A stretch of 64,000 bases of DNA from Planoprotostelium fungivorum (Eukaryota; Evosea; Variosea; Cavosteliida; Cavosteliaceae), in NCBI GenBank assembly GCA_003024175.1, contig MDYQ01000081.1, positions 140,866-204,865 on the forward strand. Reading direction: 5' to 3'. This document shows, piece by piece, positions 20,643 to 32,560 of the stretch. Numbering within the stretch: the first letter of the stretch is position 1; each line of letters starts with the position of its first letter. Both the position numbers and the translations under genes were made by a program. The notes beneath the pieces were generated by a model, which was not told the DNA's origin, did no database searches, and saw only the letters and a list, made by a program, of their open reading frames with translations.

Positions 20643-23185
20643 ATGATCGTTCGGGTACGTCGTGACGGTTTATTTACGTGGCGGCGATGGGCCACCGCGT
20701 GGGTTAACGGTGGAATTCCGGCGGTCCCCACCCGGGGGGTTCACCCCCTTACTCACGCGGGGGTAGCTTACCGAGCCGCAGGAGATGAGCCTACCTACCA
20801 GGGAGGCCCGGGCCATCTATATAACCGATTTTATTACCTGCGAACTCCCCCTACTCGAAACCTAGTCCGTACCGATGGGGTTCCCCCGGTGGGGGACACT
20901 ATTCCTGTTTGGGTTTCCCCACCGGGGGGGCGCCGTCACCGGCTTGGGTGGTGGTTAACTTGGGGAGCGGGGTGGCCCGACCTAGTAGCAACTAGGTCTC
21001 TTTTTGACCGGTGGTGGTACCGACCGGTGGCCCCCCCCGTGGTGGAGGATCCAAACAAAGTACTTGATCGACGAGCGGATTGGTACCACCGTGACTGGTG
21101 GGACTGGCGTCGCTGGCGGTTGTGGTCTAGCTTGCCTCGAGGGTATTATGGACGGTGGTGGTCAGCGGGTGAGTACGCCCCTGGATGGGACTACGCTCAT
21201 CGACGGTGGCAGTGGCTTCACACCCGGGGGTCACCCCGGTGGGTCGCTCCGGGGTGGTCCACCCCGGGGTGGACCACCTGTCCCGGGTGGATCGAGCTCT
21301 TCACCGACGAGCCCGTCGAGTTCAAACTGAGCGGTACGGTGCATATCGAGCTGCCCGACACCGTCGGTATCTTTTTGAACGAATCCCTCGGCGAACCCGG
21401 CGGTGGCGCCCCCGCCGGGGTTGGCGTCGCTGGTGTCGGTTTCGTCGAACTCGGCTGGAACGCTACCAGGCGGAACCTACCTCCCTGGAGTATTACTCCC
21501 GGGTTACCCGTGGTCTATTCCAACGGTGGACTTATCGAGGTACCCTTCTTGAACGGGTAAGCACGGCCCGTCCGGAAGGGTCCTACCTTGGGGAGATGTA
21601 CACCTGGGTTCGAACCTTATTAGCTCCTCGGGTGGGGTCACCCCTTGAGTATAACCTTTTTAAAGCGGGGTGGGGATATCTTCGGTTTCGTGATCGAAAA
21701 GGTTATAAAGCTCGACGCTGGCGTTTAGGAGATCACCCCCGATTTCGGGTTCCCTTTCGCGAGGCGGCAACCCACCGGTGGGGCTGGTTTAACCGGGGAG
21801 GTCTCCAAGGCGAGCGTGCCGCCGCCGCCGCCGAGGTAAAAACTTCCCCGTTGTACAACGGGGAAACACCCCCGTTGGTGGGAGGTCCCTACGCGGCGGT
21901 TTACTGGTCGCTTCAACCTTGGGGGCGAGGCTCGCGTTGGCGAACTCGACCTACTGATCGAGCTCGCTATGTGTGGATTCAAACGGTGAAGAGCGGGTAC
22001 GCCCAGGAGCATGACGCAACCGGATGGTCGACCGCGTGTACCGGCCCGACCGGGGTGAATTACTCCTTGTTGGGGGAGGTTGAGTTTCCGGTGGTGGCCC
22101 CCCCCGACGAGTATGTTCGACCCTGGCGGCCGGACCCACCCGAGGTAGTTATCCCCCATCCGGGGGCTCCGCTTCGGTGTCGTTTAGTTCGGTGGGTTTC
22201 CCCGGTGTGGCGGGTGTACTGGGTGTTTGCAACTTTGTGGTCTACCTTATTCACTATGGTTACCTGGATGGTAGGGCGAGTTCTTCTGTGGGGGGGTGCC
22301 ACTCCGGTGTTACTGGTGTGGTACACTCTTCAGGAGGGGTGGTCCACCCTGCGGGGGTGGGCCGCCCGGGCGGGGTGGGCGTCCCCCGGGTTTCAAACTC
22401 TACGTTGGACCTACACCGCGTGGGTGCTAGCGTACAACGTGGAAGACGAAACAACCGACCTGATGGTTAACCACCCCGACGAGGAAGCGGACGACAACTA
22501 CGCGGACGACGATGATGACCCCGCGGGTGAGCAGATGACACCCGAAGCCGCGGGGGCTGCCGGCCTACTCCGGGAGGACCCCAACGTTCCGTGGGAGTGG
22601 TGGTGGTACAAAGATTTTGACGAGTTCTACGAGGAGGGTCTTGAGATGGCAATGGAGATTTTAACCGAAGACCTTCCCCACGGGGCTCGCCTTGTATGGG
22701 GGCCGTGGGGTGATTTTTGGTTTCGTCTTCCATTGTGGGGGGTTCTTGACGGGGTTGCTGCCCTTGCTGTTGCGGCCAAACTAGATTATCAACGGTGGTG
22801 GTGGCGGGTTCTTTCCCGGGGGAACACCCCGGGTCGGGTAGTCGGCCGGTGGTGGAAGGTTCCGGTTGTACTAGGGGTAAACACCCTTCACATGGGGATG
22901 GCCCTACTGGTGGGGGCCACCGCCGCCGGGGTGTTAGATCCATCTACCCTTCGGGTGTGGGTGGTTTATTCGTGTGGGTTACCCTGGCATGAAGAATACT
23001 ACTGGGGATGGGGGGTGGGTTGGCTTTTAACCTCGATGGCCGTTCTAGGTCCCCGGGGGTGGCGTCGCTATCTAGAGGGGTTAGGCTGGGGAAACCTTGT
23101 TTACCTACTAGTGGGGGGTCCTCTCTCGTGTACCCTGAAGACTATTATCCTCACCGGGCCGCCACCGTGGTTCGTTCTGGATTGA
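20643..23185 (+). CDS. Large mitochondrial ORF of unknown function (Trp/Arg-rich, membrane)
   Basis: Begins with an ATG overlapping the nad5 stop (ATGA). The first frame runs from 20643 to about 21290. The same Trp/Arg/Tyr-rich style then continues in another frame to the TGA at 23183-23185, so a single-base indel near 21230-21300 is likely. Joined, it would be about 847 residues. The second half has several probable membrane spans (such as YWVFATLWSTLFTMVTWMVG and VPVVLGVNTLHMGMALLVGA) and an acidic patch (DDNYADDDDDPAGEQ). I recognise no family. Its place between nad5 and nad4 suggests co-expression with complex I genes. A partial repeat of its start lies at 19924-20195. Confidence 0.55.
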
Positions 23186-23202
23186 ACAACCGAACCCTTG
23201 GT

Positions 23203-23382
23203 ATGTACTTTAAGGTGGCGTACGTTCCGGAGGAGGCCGACCGTCCCGGAACCGGAGTGTTACCGTACGCCCGGGTTGACTCGGCCCGGGTGGTTCCCGC
23301 CGCGGTGGTGGGATACAATCAAACACCTTGGGAGCTTGACGCCGATGACGGGGGTACCGATTTCAAACGGTTCCCCACCTAG
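23203..23382 (+). CDS. Small mitochondrial ORF, uncertain
   Basis: An ATG-started 59-residue frame (MYFKVAYVPEEADRPGTG ...) follows the large ORF by 17 bp. Another frame (23198-23611) is also open across it. In this G+C-rich DNA open frames arise by chance, so coding status is uncertain. The rest, up to nad4 at 23621, holds no gene I can support. Confidence 0.25.
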   Translation: MYFKVAYVPEEADRPGTGVLPYARVDSARVVPAAVVGYNQTPWELDADDGGTDFKRFPT

Positions 23383-23620
23383 TCGACCGGGAGGAGGAGG
23401 AAACTCCGGAGTACCCCGTTTTATTGGGGGGCGTTGGGCGCAGGACATGGCCCTGCGCCATCCGAGCCGCCGACGAAACAATTTTTACGATGTGGACTAC
23501 GTGACGGATTTAGGGTCCCCCAGTTATACTTGGCCGACCTACTATATGAACGCACGTAATCGAACCACCCAACACGAAGCAAACACCAGCGAAACAACTA
23601 CGTATGAGTAACCTTTTTGG

Positions 23621-26600
23621 ATGGGATACCAAAATGGAACGGTTAACTTTTTGGGAGAACTGGTTTTCCCCCTTGGGGAACAACTTGGGTACCCGCTATC
23701 GGCGGGGGTATGGTTTTTGGTTTTACCACGTGGGATGGGTCTACCTGGGGTGGCCGTTGCCGCGTGGGCGGGGGTGTGGTGGATCCCCACGGGGGTGGTT
23801 TACTTTCCGGTGGGGGCCGCCCTAGTGTATGTTGGTATTTTTACTCCTGCCGTACTTGGGGGATGGACTCCTCGTTCCGCTCCTGGGGTGGTAGCCCTGT
23901 GGTTAACCTTGGTTACCACCCTACTAGTGGGGACCGCCGGAGTCACCCAGGTGGTATGGTCCACCACGGGGGTGGGTTCCGGCTGGGTTCTAGACGAGGT
24001 TTCTACCCCGTTTGTACTTTTAACGGTGGGGTTAGCCCCCGTGGTGGTGCTAGCGTCATTGGACGGAGTTCGAGGTAACCAACACTGGTACTATGGGTTG
24101 CTACTTGTGCTACTGGGGTTACTTGTTCCGGTTTTTTGTGTTACTCATTTTCTGGTGTTTTACGTTTTGTTTGAGGTACTAGGATTTCCAATGTTTTTAC
24201 TAGTTGGGGTGTACGGTCCCCGTACCCAGCGGGTAGACGCGGCGTATAAGTTTTTTATCTACACGTTTGTTGGGTCCGCCGCGGTGTTGCCCGTGTTGGT
24301 GTACTTGTACACCCGGGTGGGTACCACCGAGGTATCCCATCTAGTTCGATACCAGTTTACCGACTTAGAACAAACNGTAACCTTTTTGGATGGGATACCA
24401 AAATGGAACGGTTAACTTTTTGGGAGAACTGGTTTTCCCCCTTGGGGAACAACTTGGGTACCCGCTATCGGCGGGGGTATGGTTTTTGGTTTTACCACGT
24501 GGGATGGGTCTACCTGGGGGTGGCCGTTGCCGCGTGGGCGGGGGTGTGGTGGATCCCCACGGGGGTGGTTTACTTTCCGGTGGGGGCCGCCCTAGTGTAT
24601 GTTGGTATTTTTACTCCTGCCGTACTTGGGGGATGGACTCCTCGTTCCGCTCCTGGGGTGGTAGCCCTGTGGTTAACCTTGGTTACCACCCTACTAGTGG
24701 GGACCGCCGGAGTCACCCAGGTGGTATGGTCCACCACGGTGGTGGGTTCCGGCTGGGTTCTAGACGAGGTTTCTACCCCGGTTGTACTTTTAACGGTGGG
24801 GTTAGCCCCCGTGGTGGTGCTAGCGTCATTGGACGGAGTTCGAGGTAACCAACACTGGTACTATGGGTTGCTACTTGTGCTACTGGGGTTACTTGTTCCG
24901 GTTTTTTGTGTTACTCATTTTCTGGTGTTTTACGTTTTGTTTGAGGTACTAGGATTTCCAATGTTTTTACTAGTTGGGGTGTACGGTCCCCGTACCCAGC
25001 GGGTAGACGCGGCGTATAAGTTTTTTATCTACGCGTTTGTTGGGTCCGCCGCGGTGTTGCCCGTGTTGGTGTACTTGTACACCCGGGTGGGTACCACCGA
25101 GGTATCCCATCTAGTTCGATACCAGTTTACCGACTTAGAACAAACCCTGTTTTTTGGGCTAGGGGCGTTACCCTTTGCGGTTAAGATTCCGGTGATGCCG
25201 GTTCACCTGTGGCTTCCTGAAGCCCATGTTGAAGCGCCAACTCCGGTGTCCATGGTGTTAGCGGCGTTACTACTTAAAACCGGTGGGTACGCGTTTGTTC
25301 GATTTTTAGTTCCGGTCTGGCCGTGGGGGGCTTACGTGTGGGGTCCGGCCGCCACCACGGTGGGGGTGTTGTCCGTTTTGTGGGGGTCCGTTTACGCTCT
25401 ANCCGCTCCTGGGGTGGTAGCCCTGTGGTTAACCTTGGTTACCACCCTACTAGTGGGGACCGCCGGAGTCACCCAGGTGGTATGGTCCACCACGGTGGTG
25501 GGTTCCGGCTGGGTTCTAGACGAGGTTTCTACCCCGTTTGTACTTTTAACGGTGGGGTTAGCCCCCGTGGTGGTGCTAGCGTCATTGGACGGAGTTCGAG
25601 GTAACCAACACTGGTACTATGGGTTGCTACTTGTGCTACTGGGGTTACTTGTTCCGGTTTTTTGTGTTACTCATTTTCTGGTGTTTTACGTTTTGTTTGA
25701 GGTACTAGGATTTCCAATGTTTTTACTAGTTGGGGTGTACGGTCCCCGTACCCAGCGGGTAGACGCGGCGGATAAGTTTTTTATCTACACGTTTGTTGGG
25801 TCCGCCGCGGTGTTGCCCGTGTTGGTGTACTTGTACACCCGGGTGGGTACCACCGAGGTATCCCATCTAGTTCGATACCAGTTTACCGACTTAGAACAAA
25901 CCCTGTTTTTTGGGCTAGGGGCGTTACCCTTTGCGGTTAAGATTCCGGTGATGCCGGTTCACCTGTGGCTTCCTGAAGCCCATGTTGAAGCGCCAACTCC
26001 GGTGTCCATGGTGTTAGCGGCGTTACTACTTAAAACCGGTGGGTACGCGGTTGTTCGATTTTTAGTTCCGGTCTGGCCGTGGGGGGCTTACGTGTGGGGT
26101 CCGGCCGCCACCACGGTGGGGGTGTTGTCCGTTTTGTGGGGGTCCGTTTACGCTCTAGTCCAGGTGGACACCAAACGTATGATTGCGTACGCCTCGGTGG
26201 CGCACATGAGCCTTGTTTTTGTGGGGCTGCTATCCGGCCCGGCCGCCACCGCGGGTGGGGTGTACCTTATGTTGGCGCATGGTTGGATTTCCGCGGGGTT
26301 GTTCGCCGGGATTGGGGTGTTGTACGATCGTTACCACACCCGAACCATTCGGTATCTTGGGGGGTTAGCCGGGGTGATGCCCGTTTTTGGGGTTTTATTT
26401 TTTGTTTGTACCTTGGGTAATTTTAGTTTTCCCTTTACCGCGGGGTTTACCGGTGAATTTCTTTTGTTGTCGGGAATTGCCCAGTACAACCTGGGAGTTG
26501 CCCTAGCGGGGGGGTCCACTGTGTTGTTAAGTTTGGCCTATTCGGTTTGGTTGTATAACCGAGTTTTTTACGGGGTGGTGAACCCCACCGTGGTGGTCCA

Positions 26601-27595
26601 TCAGGANTACCCAGCGGGTAGACGCGGCGTATAAGTTTTTTATCTACACGTTTGTTGGGTCCGCCGCGGTGTTGCCCGTGTTGGTGTACTTGTACACCCG
26701 GGTGGGTACCACCGAGGTATCCCATCTAGTTCGATACCAGTTTACCGACTTAGAACAAACCCTGTTTTTTGGGCTAGGGGCGTTACCCTTTGCGGTTAAG
26801 ATTCCGGTGATGCCGGTTCACCTGTGGCTTCCTGAAGCCCATGTTGAAGCGCCAACTCCGGTGTCCATGGTGTTAGCGGCGTTACTACTTAAAACCGGTG
26901 GGTACGCGTTTGTTCGATTTTTAGTTCCGGTCTGGCCGTGGGGGGCTTACGTGTGGGGTCCGGCCGCCACCACGGGGGGGGTGTTGTCCGTTTTGTGGGG
27001 GTCCGTTTACGCTCTAGTCCAGGTGGACACCAAACGTATGATTGCGTACGCCTCGGTGGCGCACATGAGCCTTGTTTTTGTGGGGCTGCTATCCGGACCG
27101 GCCGCCACCGCGGGTGGGGTGTACCTTATGTTGGCGCATGGTTGGATTTCCGCGGGGTTGTTCGCCGGGATTGGGGTGTTGTACGATCGTTACCACACCC
27201 GAACCATTCGGGATCTTGGGGGGTTAGCCGGGGTGATGCCCGTTTTTGGGGTTTTATTTTTTGTTTGTACCTTGGGTAATTTTAGTTTTCCCTTTACCGC
27301 GGGGTTTACCGGTGAATTTCTTTTGTTGTCGGGAATTGCCCAGTACAACCTGGGAGTTGCCCTGGCGGGGGGGTCCACTGTGTTGTTAAGTTTGGCCTAT
27401 TCGGTTTGGTTGTATAACCGAGTTTTTTACGGGGTGGTGAACCCCACCGTGGTGGTCCATCAGGACTTAACTTCAATTGAGCTAGCGGTACTAGGTTGGT
27501 GTACCGTAGGGGTAATTCTACTTGGGTGGACCGGAGGGTATTGGGGGGTATACGCAAACTATGATGAGGTGGTCTACACCACCTTGGGGGGATGA
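23621..27595 (+). CDS. nad4: NADH dehydrogenase subunit 4 (mitochondrial), split over contig joins
   Basis: Antiporter-like subunit of complex I. ATG at 23621; pieces 23621-24375, 24377-25401, 25403-26606 and 26608-27595 overlap by 745-858 bp, and merging gives about 530 residues. Diagnostic segments are HFLVFYVLFEVLGFPMFLLVGVYG, RVDAAYKFFIYTFVGS, KIPVMPVHLWLPEAHVEAPTPVSM, DTKRMIAYASVAHMSL and the FTAGFTGEFLLLSG region near the end. The stop codon overlaps the nad2 start as ATGA. Differences among copies (A-to-G, T-to-G) are error-like. Confidence 0.95.
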
Positions 27596-30353
27596 TTGAG
27601 TTGTCTCTTTTGGGTGGGTTATTAGCCGGGTTGTTTGGGGCCGCCCTGTGGGGGGGTCCTGGGGTGTGGCCGTTATGGGGGGTCACCCTAGTGGTGTGGG
27701 CCACCGTGGTGGTTCCCACCGGGAACTGGGGAACCACCGTGGGGGTGGACCCCCCCACGGTGTACTGGGGGGCCCCCCACGGGGGGACTACCCTGGCCGA
27801 TTTTACTTTTTTGTTAGTAGTTGCCACCGCCGGGGTGGCCGGGGTAGTTCTCCAGGGGCGTCCCCACGGGGTAGAACAACTACTTCTTGGTGGGATCGCG
27901 GTGGGGGCGGGCTGGGCCACCCTCCACACGGACCATCTTGTAGTGTTGTATCTTAACCTCGAGTTGCAAGCGCTTGCGTTGTACACCCTTGTTGGGTATC
28001 ACCGTCACCACACCCCCGCCATGGACGCGGCTCTTCGATACCTACTGGCGGGGCCGTTAGTTTCTGGGTTTACCCTGTACGGATTTGTTGGGGTGTACCT
28101 CCACACCGGTGGGTTTACCCTTGGGGAGGGAACCCCACCGGAAAGTCCTTGGATTACCGCGATGGTTCTGTTTAAGTTAGGAGCTTTTCCATTTTGGTTT
28201 TGGACACCTCCGGTGTATGACCCCCTTGACTGGGGAACTCTTGCCCTAGTGGTAGGCCCGGCAAAGGTTAACCTTTGGTGGCTGGCCACGGTGGGGTTAG
28301 CTCCGGTAGTGGGGACCACTACGGTAGCCGTCGCCGCGGTGGGCTCGGTGGTGGTTGGCGCGGTTGGAGGATACTTTCAGGTGACTGCGGCGGGAGTTCT
28401 AGCGTATTCCGGGGTGATCAACNCCCACCGGGAACTGGGGAACCACCGTGGGGGTGGACACCCCCACGGTGTACTGGGGGGCCCCCCACGGGGGGACTAC
28501 CCTGGCCGATTTTACTTTTTTGTTAGTAGTTGCCACCGCCGGGGTGGCCGGGGTAGTTCTCCAGGGGCGTCCCCACGGGGTAGAACAACTACTTCTTGGT
28601 GGGATCGCGGTGGGGGCGGGCTGGGCCACCCTCCACACGGACCATCTTGTAGTGTTGTATCTTAACCTCGAGTTGCAAGCGCTTGCGTTGTACACCCTTG
28701 TTGGGTATCACCGTCACCACACCCCCGCCATGGACGCGGCTCTTCGATACCTACTGGCGGGGTCGTTAGTTTCTGGGTTTACCCTGTACGGGTTTGTTGG
28801 GGTGTACCTCCACACCGGTGGGTTTACCCTTGGGGAGGGAACCCCACCGGAAAGTCCTTGGATTACCGCGATGGTTCTGTTTAAGTTAGGAGCTTTTCCA
28901 TTTTGGTTTTGGACACCTCCGGTGTATGACCCCCTTGACTGGGGAACTCTTGCCCTAGTGGTAGGCCCGGCAAAGGTTAACCTTTGGTGGCTGGCCACGG
29001 TGGGGTTAGCTCCGGTAGTGGGGACCACTACGGTAGCCGTCGCCGCGGTGGGCTCGGTGGTGGTTGGCGCGGTTGGAGGATACTTTCAGGTGACTGCGGC
29101 GGGAGTTCTAGNGGGGCCGCCCTGTGGGGGGGTCCTGGGGTGTGGCCGTTATGGGGGGTCACCCTAGTGGTGTGGGCCACCGTGGTGGTTCCCACCGGGA
29201 ACTGGGGAACCACCGTGGGGGTGGACACCCCCACGGTGTACTGGGGGGCCCCCCACGGGGGGACTACCCTGGCCGATTTTACTTTTTTGTTAGTAGTTGC
29301 CACCGCCGGGGTGGCCGGGGTAGTTCTCCAGGGGCGTCCCCACGGGGTAGAACAACTACTTCTTGGTGGGATCGCGGTGGGGGCGGGCTGGGCCACCCTC
29401 CACACGGACCATCTTGTAGTGTTGTATCTTAACCTCGAGTTGCAAGCGCTTGCGTTGTACACCCTTGTTGGGTATCACCGTCACCACACCCCCGCCATGG
29501 ACGCGGCTCTTCGATACCTACTGGCGGGGACGTTAGTTTCTGGGTTTACCCTGTACGGATTTGTTGGGGTGTACCTCCACACCGGTGGGTTTACCCTTGG
29601 GGAGGGAACCCCACCGGAAAGTCCTTGGATTACCGCGATGGTTCTGTTTAAGTTAGGAGCTTTTCCATTTTGGTTTTGGACACCTCCGGTGTATGACCCC
29701 CTTGACTGGGGAACTCTTGCCCTAGTGGTAGGCCCGGCAAAGGTTAACCTTTGGTGGCTGGCCACGGTGGGGTTAGCTCCGGTAGTGGGGACCACTACGG
29801 TAGCCGTCGCCGCGGTGGGCTCGGTGGGGGTTGGCGCGGTTGGAGGATACTTTCAGGTGACTGCGGCGGGAGTTCTAGCGTATTCCGGGGTGATCAACGC
29901 GGGGTATCTTTTAGTTTTAACTTGGGCGGGCACCCCCTGGGGGTTGCGTACTACTTGGGGGTGTACCTGGTAGGAACCGCCCTTGTGGTGGCGGTTGCCT
30001 CCCCTATGGTGGCGACCGGGGTGGCCCACCTGTCGGGGTGGGTCGCTCTTGGAGCGGCCACCCCACTACTTTTGTACTACGGGGTACTTAACCTGGGTGG
30101 GCTTCCGGTGTGGCCCGGATTTTTTGGTAAAATCTGGCTTGTTACCTGGGGGGTTACCCTGGGGTGGGGTCTAGTAGTTGTAGTAGTAGCGGCTTCTATC
30201 TTACCGGCGGTATACTACGTGGGGCTAGCGGTGGCCGCCCTCTTTGAGGGGGGCCGACCCGGCCGACCTGGGCGGTGGTCTCCCCTGACGGGGGTGGCTC
30301 TTACCCTTGGGGGGACCGCTCTTGTTGCTAGTGTAACCGTTTTTGTAACGTAG
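27592..30353 (+). CDS. nad2: NADH dehydrogenase subunit 2 (mitochondrial), split and with one frameshift
   Basis: ATG at 27592 overlaps the nad4 stop. Pieces are 27592-28422, 28424-29111 (contained) and 29113-30353; merged length is about 430 residues. Nad2-type segments are YLLAGPLVSGFTLYGFVGVY, LFKLGAFPFWFWTPPVYD and AYSGVINAGYLL, then YYGVLNLGGLPVWPGFFGKIWLV. The last block lies in a different frame from the rest: a one-base change is needed in the CACCCCCTGGGGG run near 29932-29945, present only once in the window, so probably a sequencing error. The TAG stop (30351-30353) falls inside the following tRNA. Confidence 0.9.
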
Positions 30354-30418
30354 CTCAATGGCTCCAAGAGCATCGGCTTGCTACGCCGGTGGCACAGGTT
30401 CAATTCCTGTCGTTTTGG
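30344..30418 (+). tRNA. trnS: Mitochondrial tRNA-Ser(GCU)-like, candidate for 5' editing
   Basis: A cloverleaf of 75 nt with a good D stem (GCTC/GAGC), an anticodon loop TTGCTAC (anticodon GCT) and T arm ACAGG/CCTGT. The acceptor 5' strand TGTAACG pairs with CGTTTTG at positions 4-7 only; positions 1-3 are U:G, G:U and U:U. The variable loop has only four bases, odd for a serine tRNA. It overlaps the nad2 stop. A contig-overlap copy lies at 31013-31087. Confidence 0.75.
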
Positions 30419-30419
30419 A

Positions 30420-32195
30420 ATGAACTCAACCGAATTAACACGTTTTATCACCGGGTGGCGCGGGTATCTTCTAGGTCAGCGACACCAATGGTACCCACAT
30501 CAACGAGTGGGGGGAACCCGTACGGGTTGGCTTGTTGCCGCTCCGGTGCACCAGGTGCACCAGTTTAAACGGGTGGCACATCTTTTGGGAGGGTTATTTG
30601 TTGGTGGGGCAACCTTGTGGTTGTACGGAGTGGCTCAGATCAACATGGGAGAACGACCTCGTCGGGAGTCTGACTACCAAGACCATCCTAACGAGTTTTG
30701 TTGGGGACGATCTTGGGCGTTGTGGTGGTCCGGCCAATTAAGTAACTCGGTCTATATTCGTTGGCGTCGATCCCGAACAGATCGAGCGGCTGTACGACTA
30801 GGTCGACCCTACCCGTATCGTCGGGTGGTCCGCCGCCGGCGAAGTCNTGTAGTAGTAGCGGCTTCTATCTTACCGGCGGTATACTACGTGGGGCTAGCGG
30901 TGGCCGCCCTCTTTGAGGGGGGCCGACCCGGCCGACCTGGGCGGTGGTCTCCCCTGACGGGGGTGGCTCTTACCCTTGGGGGGACCGCTCTTGTTGCTAG
31001 TGTAACCGTTTTTGTAACGTAGCTCAATGGCTCCAAGAGCATCGGCTTGCTACGCCGGTGGCACAGGTTCAATTCCTGTCGTTTTGGAATGAACTCAACC
31101 GAATTAACACGTTTTATCACCGGGTGGCGCGGGTATCTTCTAGGTCAGCGACACCAATGGTACCCACATCAACGAGTGGGGGAACCCGTACGGGTTGGCT
31201 TGTTGCCGCTCCGGTGCACCAGGTGCACCAGTTTAAACGGGTGGCACATCTTTTGGGAGGGTTATTTGTTGGTGGGGCAACCTTGTGGTTGTACGGAGTG
31301 GCTCAGATCAACATGGGAGAACGACCTCGTCGGGAGTCTGACTACCAAGACCATCCTAACGAGTTTTGTTGGGGACGATCTTGGGCGTTGTGGTGGTCCG
31401 GCCAATTAAGTAACTCGGTCTATATTCGTTGGCGTCGATCCCGAACAGATCGAGCGGCTGTACGACTAGGTCGACCCTACCCGTATCGTCGGGTGGTCCG
31501 CCGCCGGCGAAGTCGACGGCGACCTCGCCTAACTCGACGGTGGGCTCGCCTTCGCCGGGGGGGGCGATTACCTCGTGGGTGTTACCGGGCGCCCCCCGTG
31601 GTTCAAGCGTTGACCCGATGGTGGCGTCAACGTGTGCGTCAACCCGGGTGGGACCACCCTGTTGAATCAACCCCGTTGTACCGACGTCGTTGGGGAGGTT
31701 TCCCGGTGGTGGGCCCAGCTGGGCTAACACCCGGGTGGGTTCGAATTTGGACCACCCGGGTGGTCCAACGCCATCGTCGACGTCGTGGGTGGACCCCCCC
31801 TGGTGGGGTTCGCCGGTGGGGTACCCCGGTGGGGTGGACTCGACCGACTTATCGTCCGCGTCGGCCGGCTCGTCGCCACCGTCGGCGAACATCTCGAACT
31901 ACTCGGTGGTTGTCACGGTTTCAACAATGGCCTAGCTTTTTTCCCGGGGTGGTAGCCACTACCGCGACTGGGGTAACTTCTGTTTTGATGGAGGAAGCTC
32001 ACGCGGTGGGATTGCCCACGGTGTTGTGGGCCACCGGGGTGGCCCCCGGACTAACTCCGTGGGCGGTGGCATGGCCGGCCACCCGGTTAGACGGGCTAGC
32101 TCGGTGGTTAACCCTCGTTTGGGGGTGGTTTCGAGGAGCTGCCCTAGTGGGGGCTGCCGTTCGCCGCCTAAGCGTGGGTCTTTCTCACCGGAGTA
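30420..32195 (+). CDS. rps2: Mitochondrial ribosomal protein S2, with Arg-rich insertion
   Basis: The N-terminal part (from ATG 30420; copy at 31089) contains [32 protein letters not shown] and [16 protein letters not shown], matching the S2 pattern of HQ-x-WNP, LFVG and RW-GG-LTN. The C-terminal part contains [34 protein letters not shown], the S2 region ending in the PIPGNDD-like turn. Between them lies a long Arg/Trp-rich insertion of about 150 residues. The copy after 30848 has a one-G deletion near 31180 relative to 30510, so the N-terminal frame is intact only in the first copy. The end is unclear: the frame has no stop before atp9, while a TAG in another frame sits at the tRNA-Leu boundary (32194-32196). 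Confidence 0.75.
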
Positions 32196-32277
32196 GTGCG
32201 CCTGGCGAAATGGTAGACGCGATGGACTTAAAATCCATTCAGACTTACTGGTGTCGGTTCAAGTCCGACGGCGACGA
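32196..32277 (+). tRNA. trnL: Mitochondrial tRNA-Leu(UAA), candidate for 5' editing
   Basis: An 82-nt class II tRNA with anticodon loop CTTAAAA. Acceptor strands GTGCGCC and GGCGACG pair at positions 4-7; positions 1, 2 and 3 are G:G, U:C and G:A mismatches. T arm GTCGG/CCGAC is perfect. Confidence 0.9.
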
Positions 32278-32338
32278 ATCCGGACGGTCCGGGGAAGTCC
32301 CTGGCCGGCACGGTCACGACGTACACACACACGAGTAT

Positions 32339-32560
32339 ATGGCAGAATTAGGAAAATTAGTTGGAGCAGGACTGGCCACCATCGGCCTTGTTGGAGCAGG
32401 AGCAGGGGTAGGTATTGTTTTTGGATCTTTGATTTTGGCAACTTCACGAAATCCGTCTCTTCGGGCAGAACTATTTCGCTTGGCTATTCTAGGGTTTGCC
32501 CTTACCGAAGCGGTTGGACTACTTGCGTTGATGATGGCGTTTTTGATTCTATTCCGGTAG
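32339..32560 (+). CDS. atp9: ATP synthase F0 subunit c (mitochondrial)
   Basis: 73 residues forming the two-helix hairpin of the rotor ring. The [14 protein letters not shown] stretch is the Gly-rich first helix, [12 protein letters not shown] is the polar loop, and [16 protein letters not shown] carries the proton-binding Glu. ATG at 32339, TAG at 32558-32560. The cob GTG follows with no spacer. G+C is lower here than in the neighbouring ribosomal-protein genes. Confidence 0.97.
   Translation: MAELGKLVGAGLATIGLVGAGAGVGIVFGSLILATSRNPSLRAELFRLAILGFALTEAVGLLALMMAFLILFR

Noticed and set aside
22467-22943. Long minus-strand open frames across the mtDNA (for example 22467-22943, 38430-39002 and 47521-48093)
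   Set aside because: Stop codons are rare in this G+C-rich sequence. These frames are opposite conserved genes or overlap better + strand frames and show no domain features.
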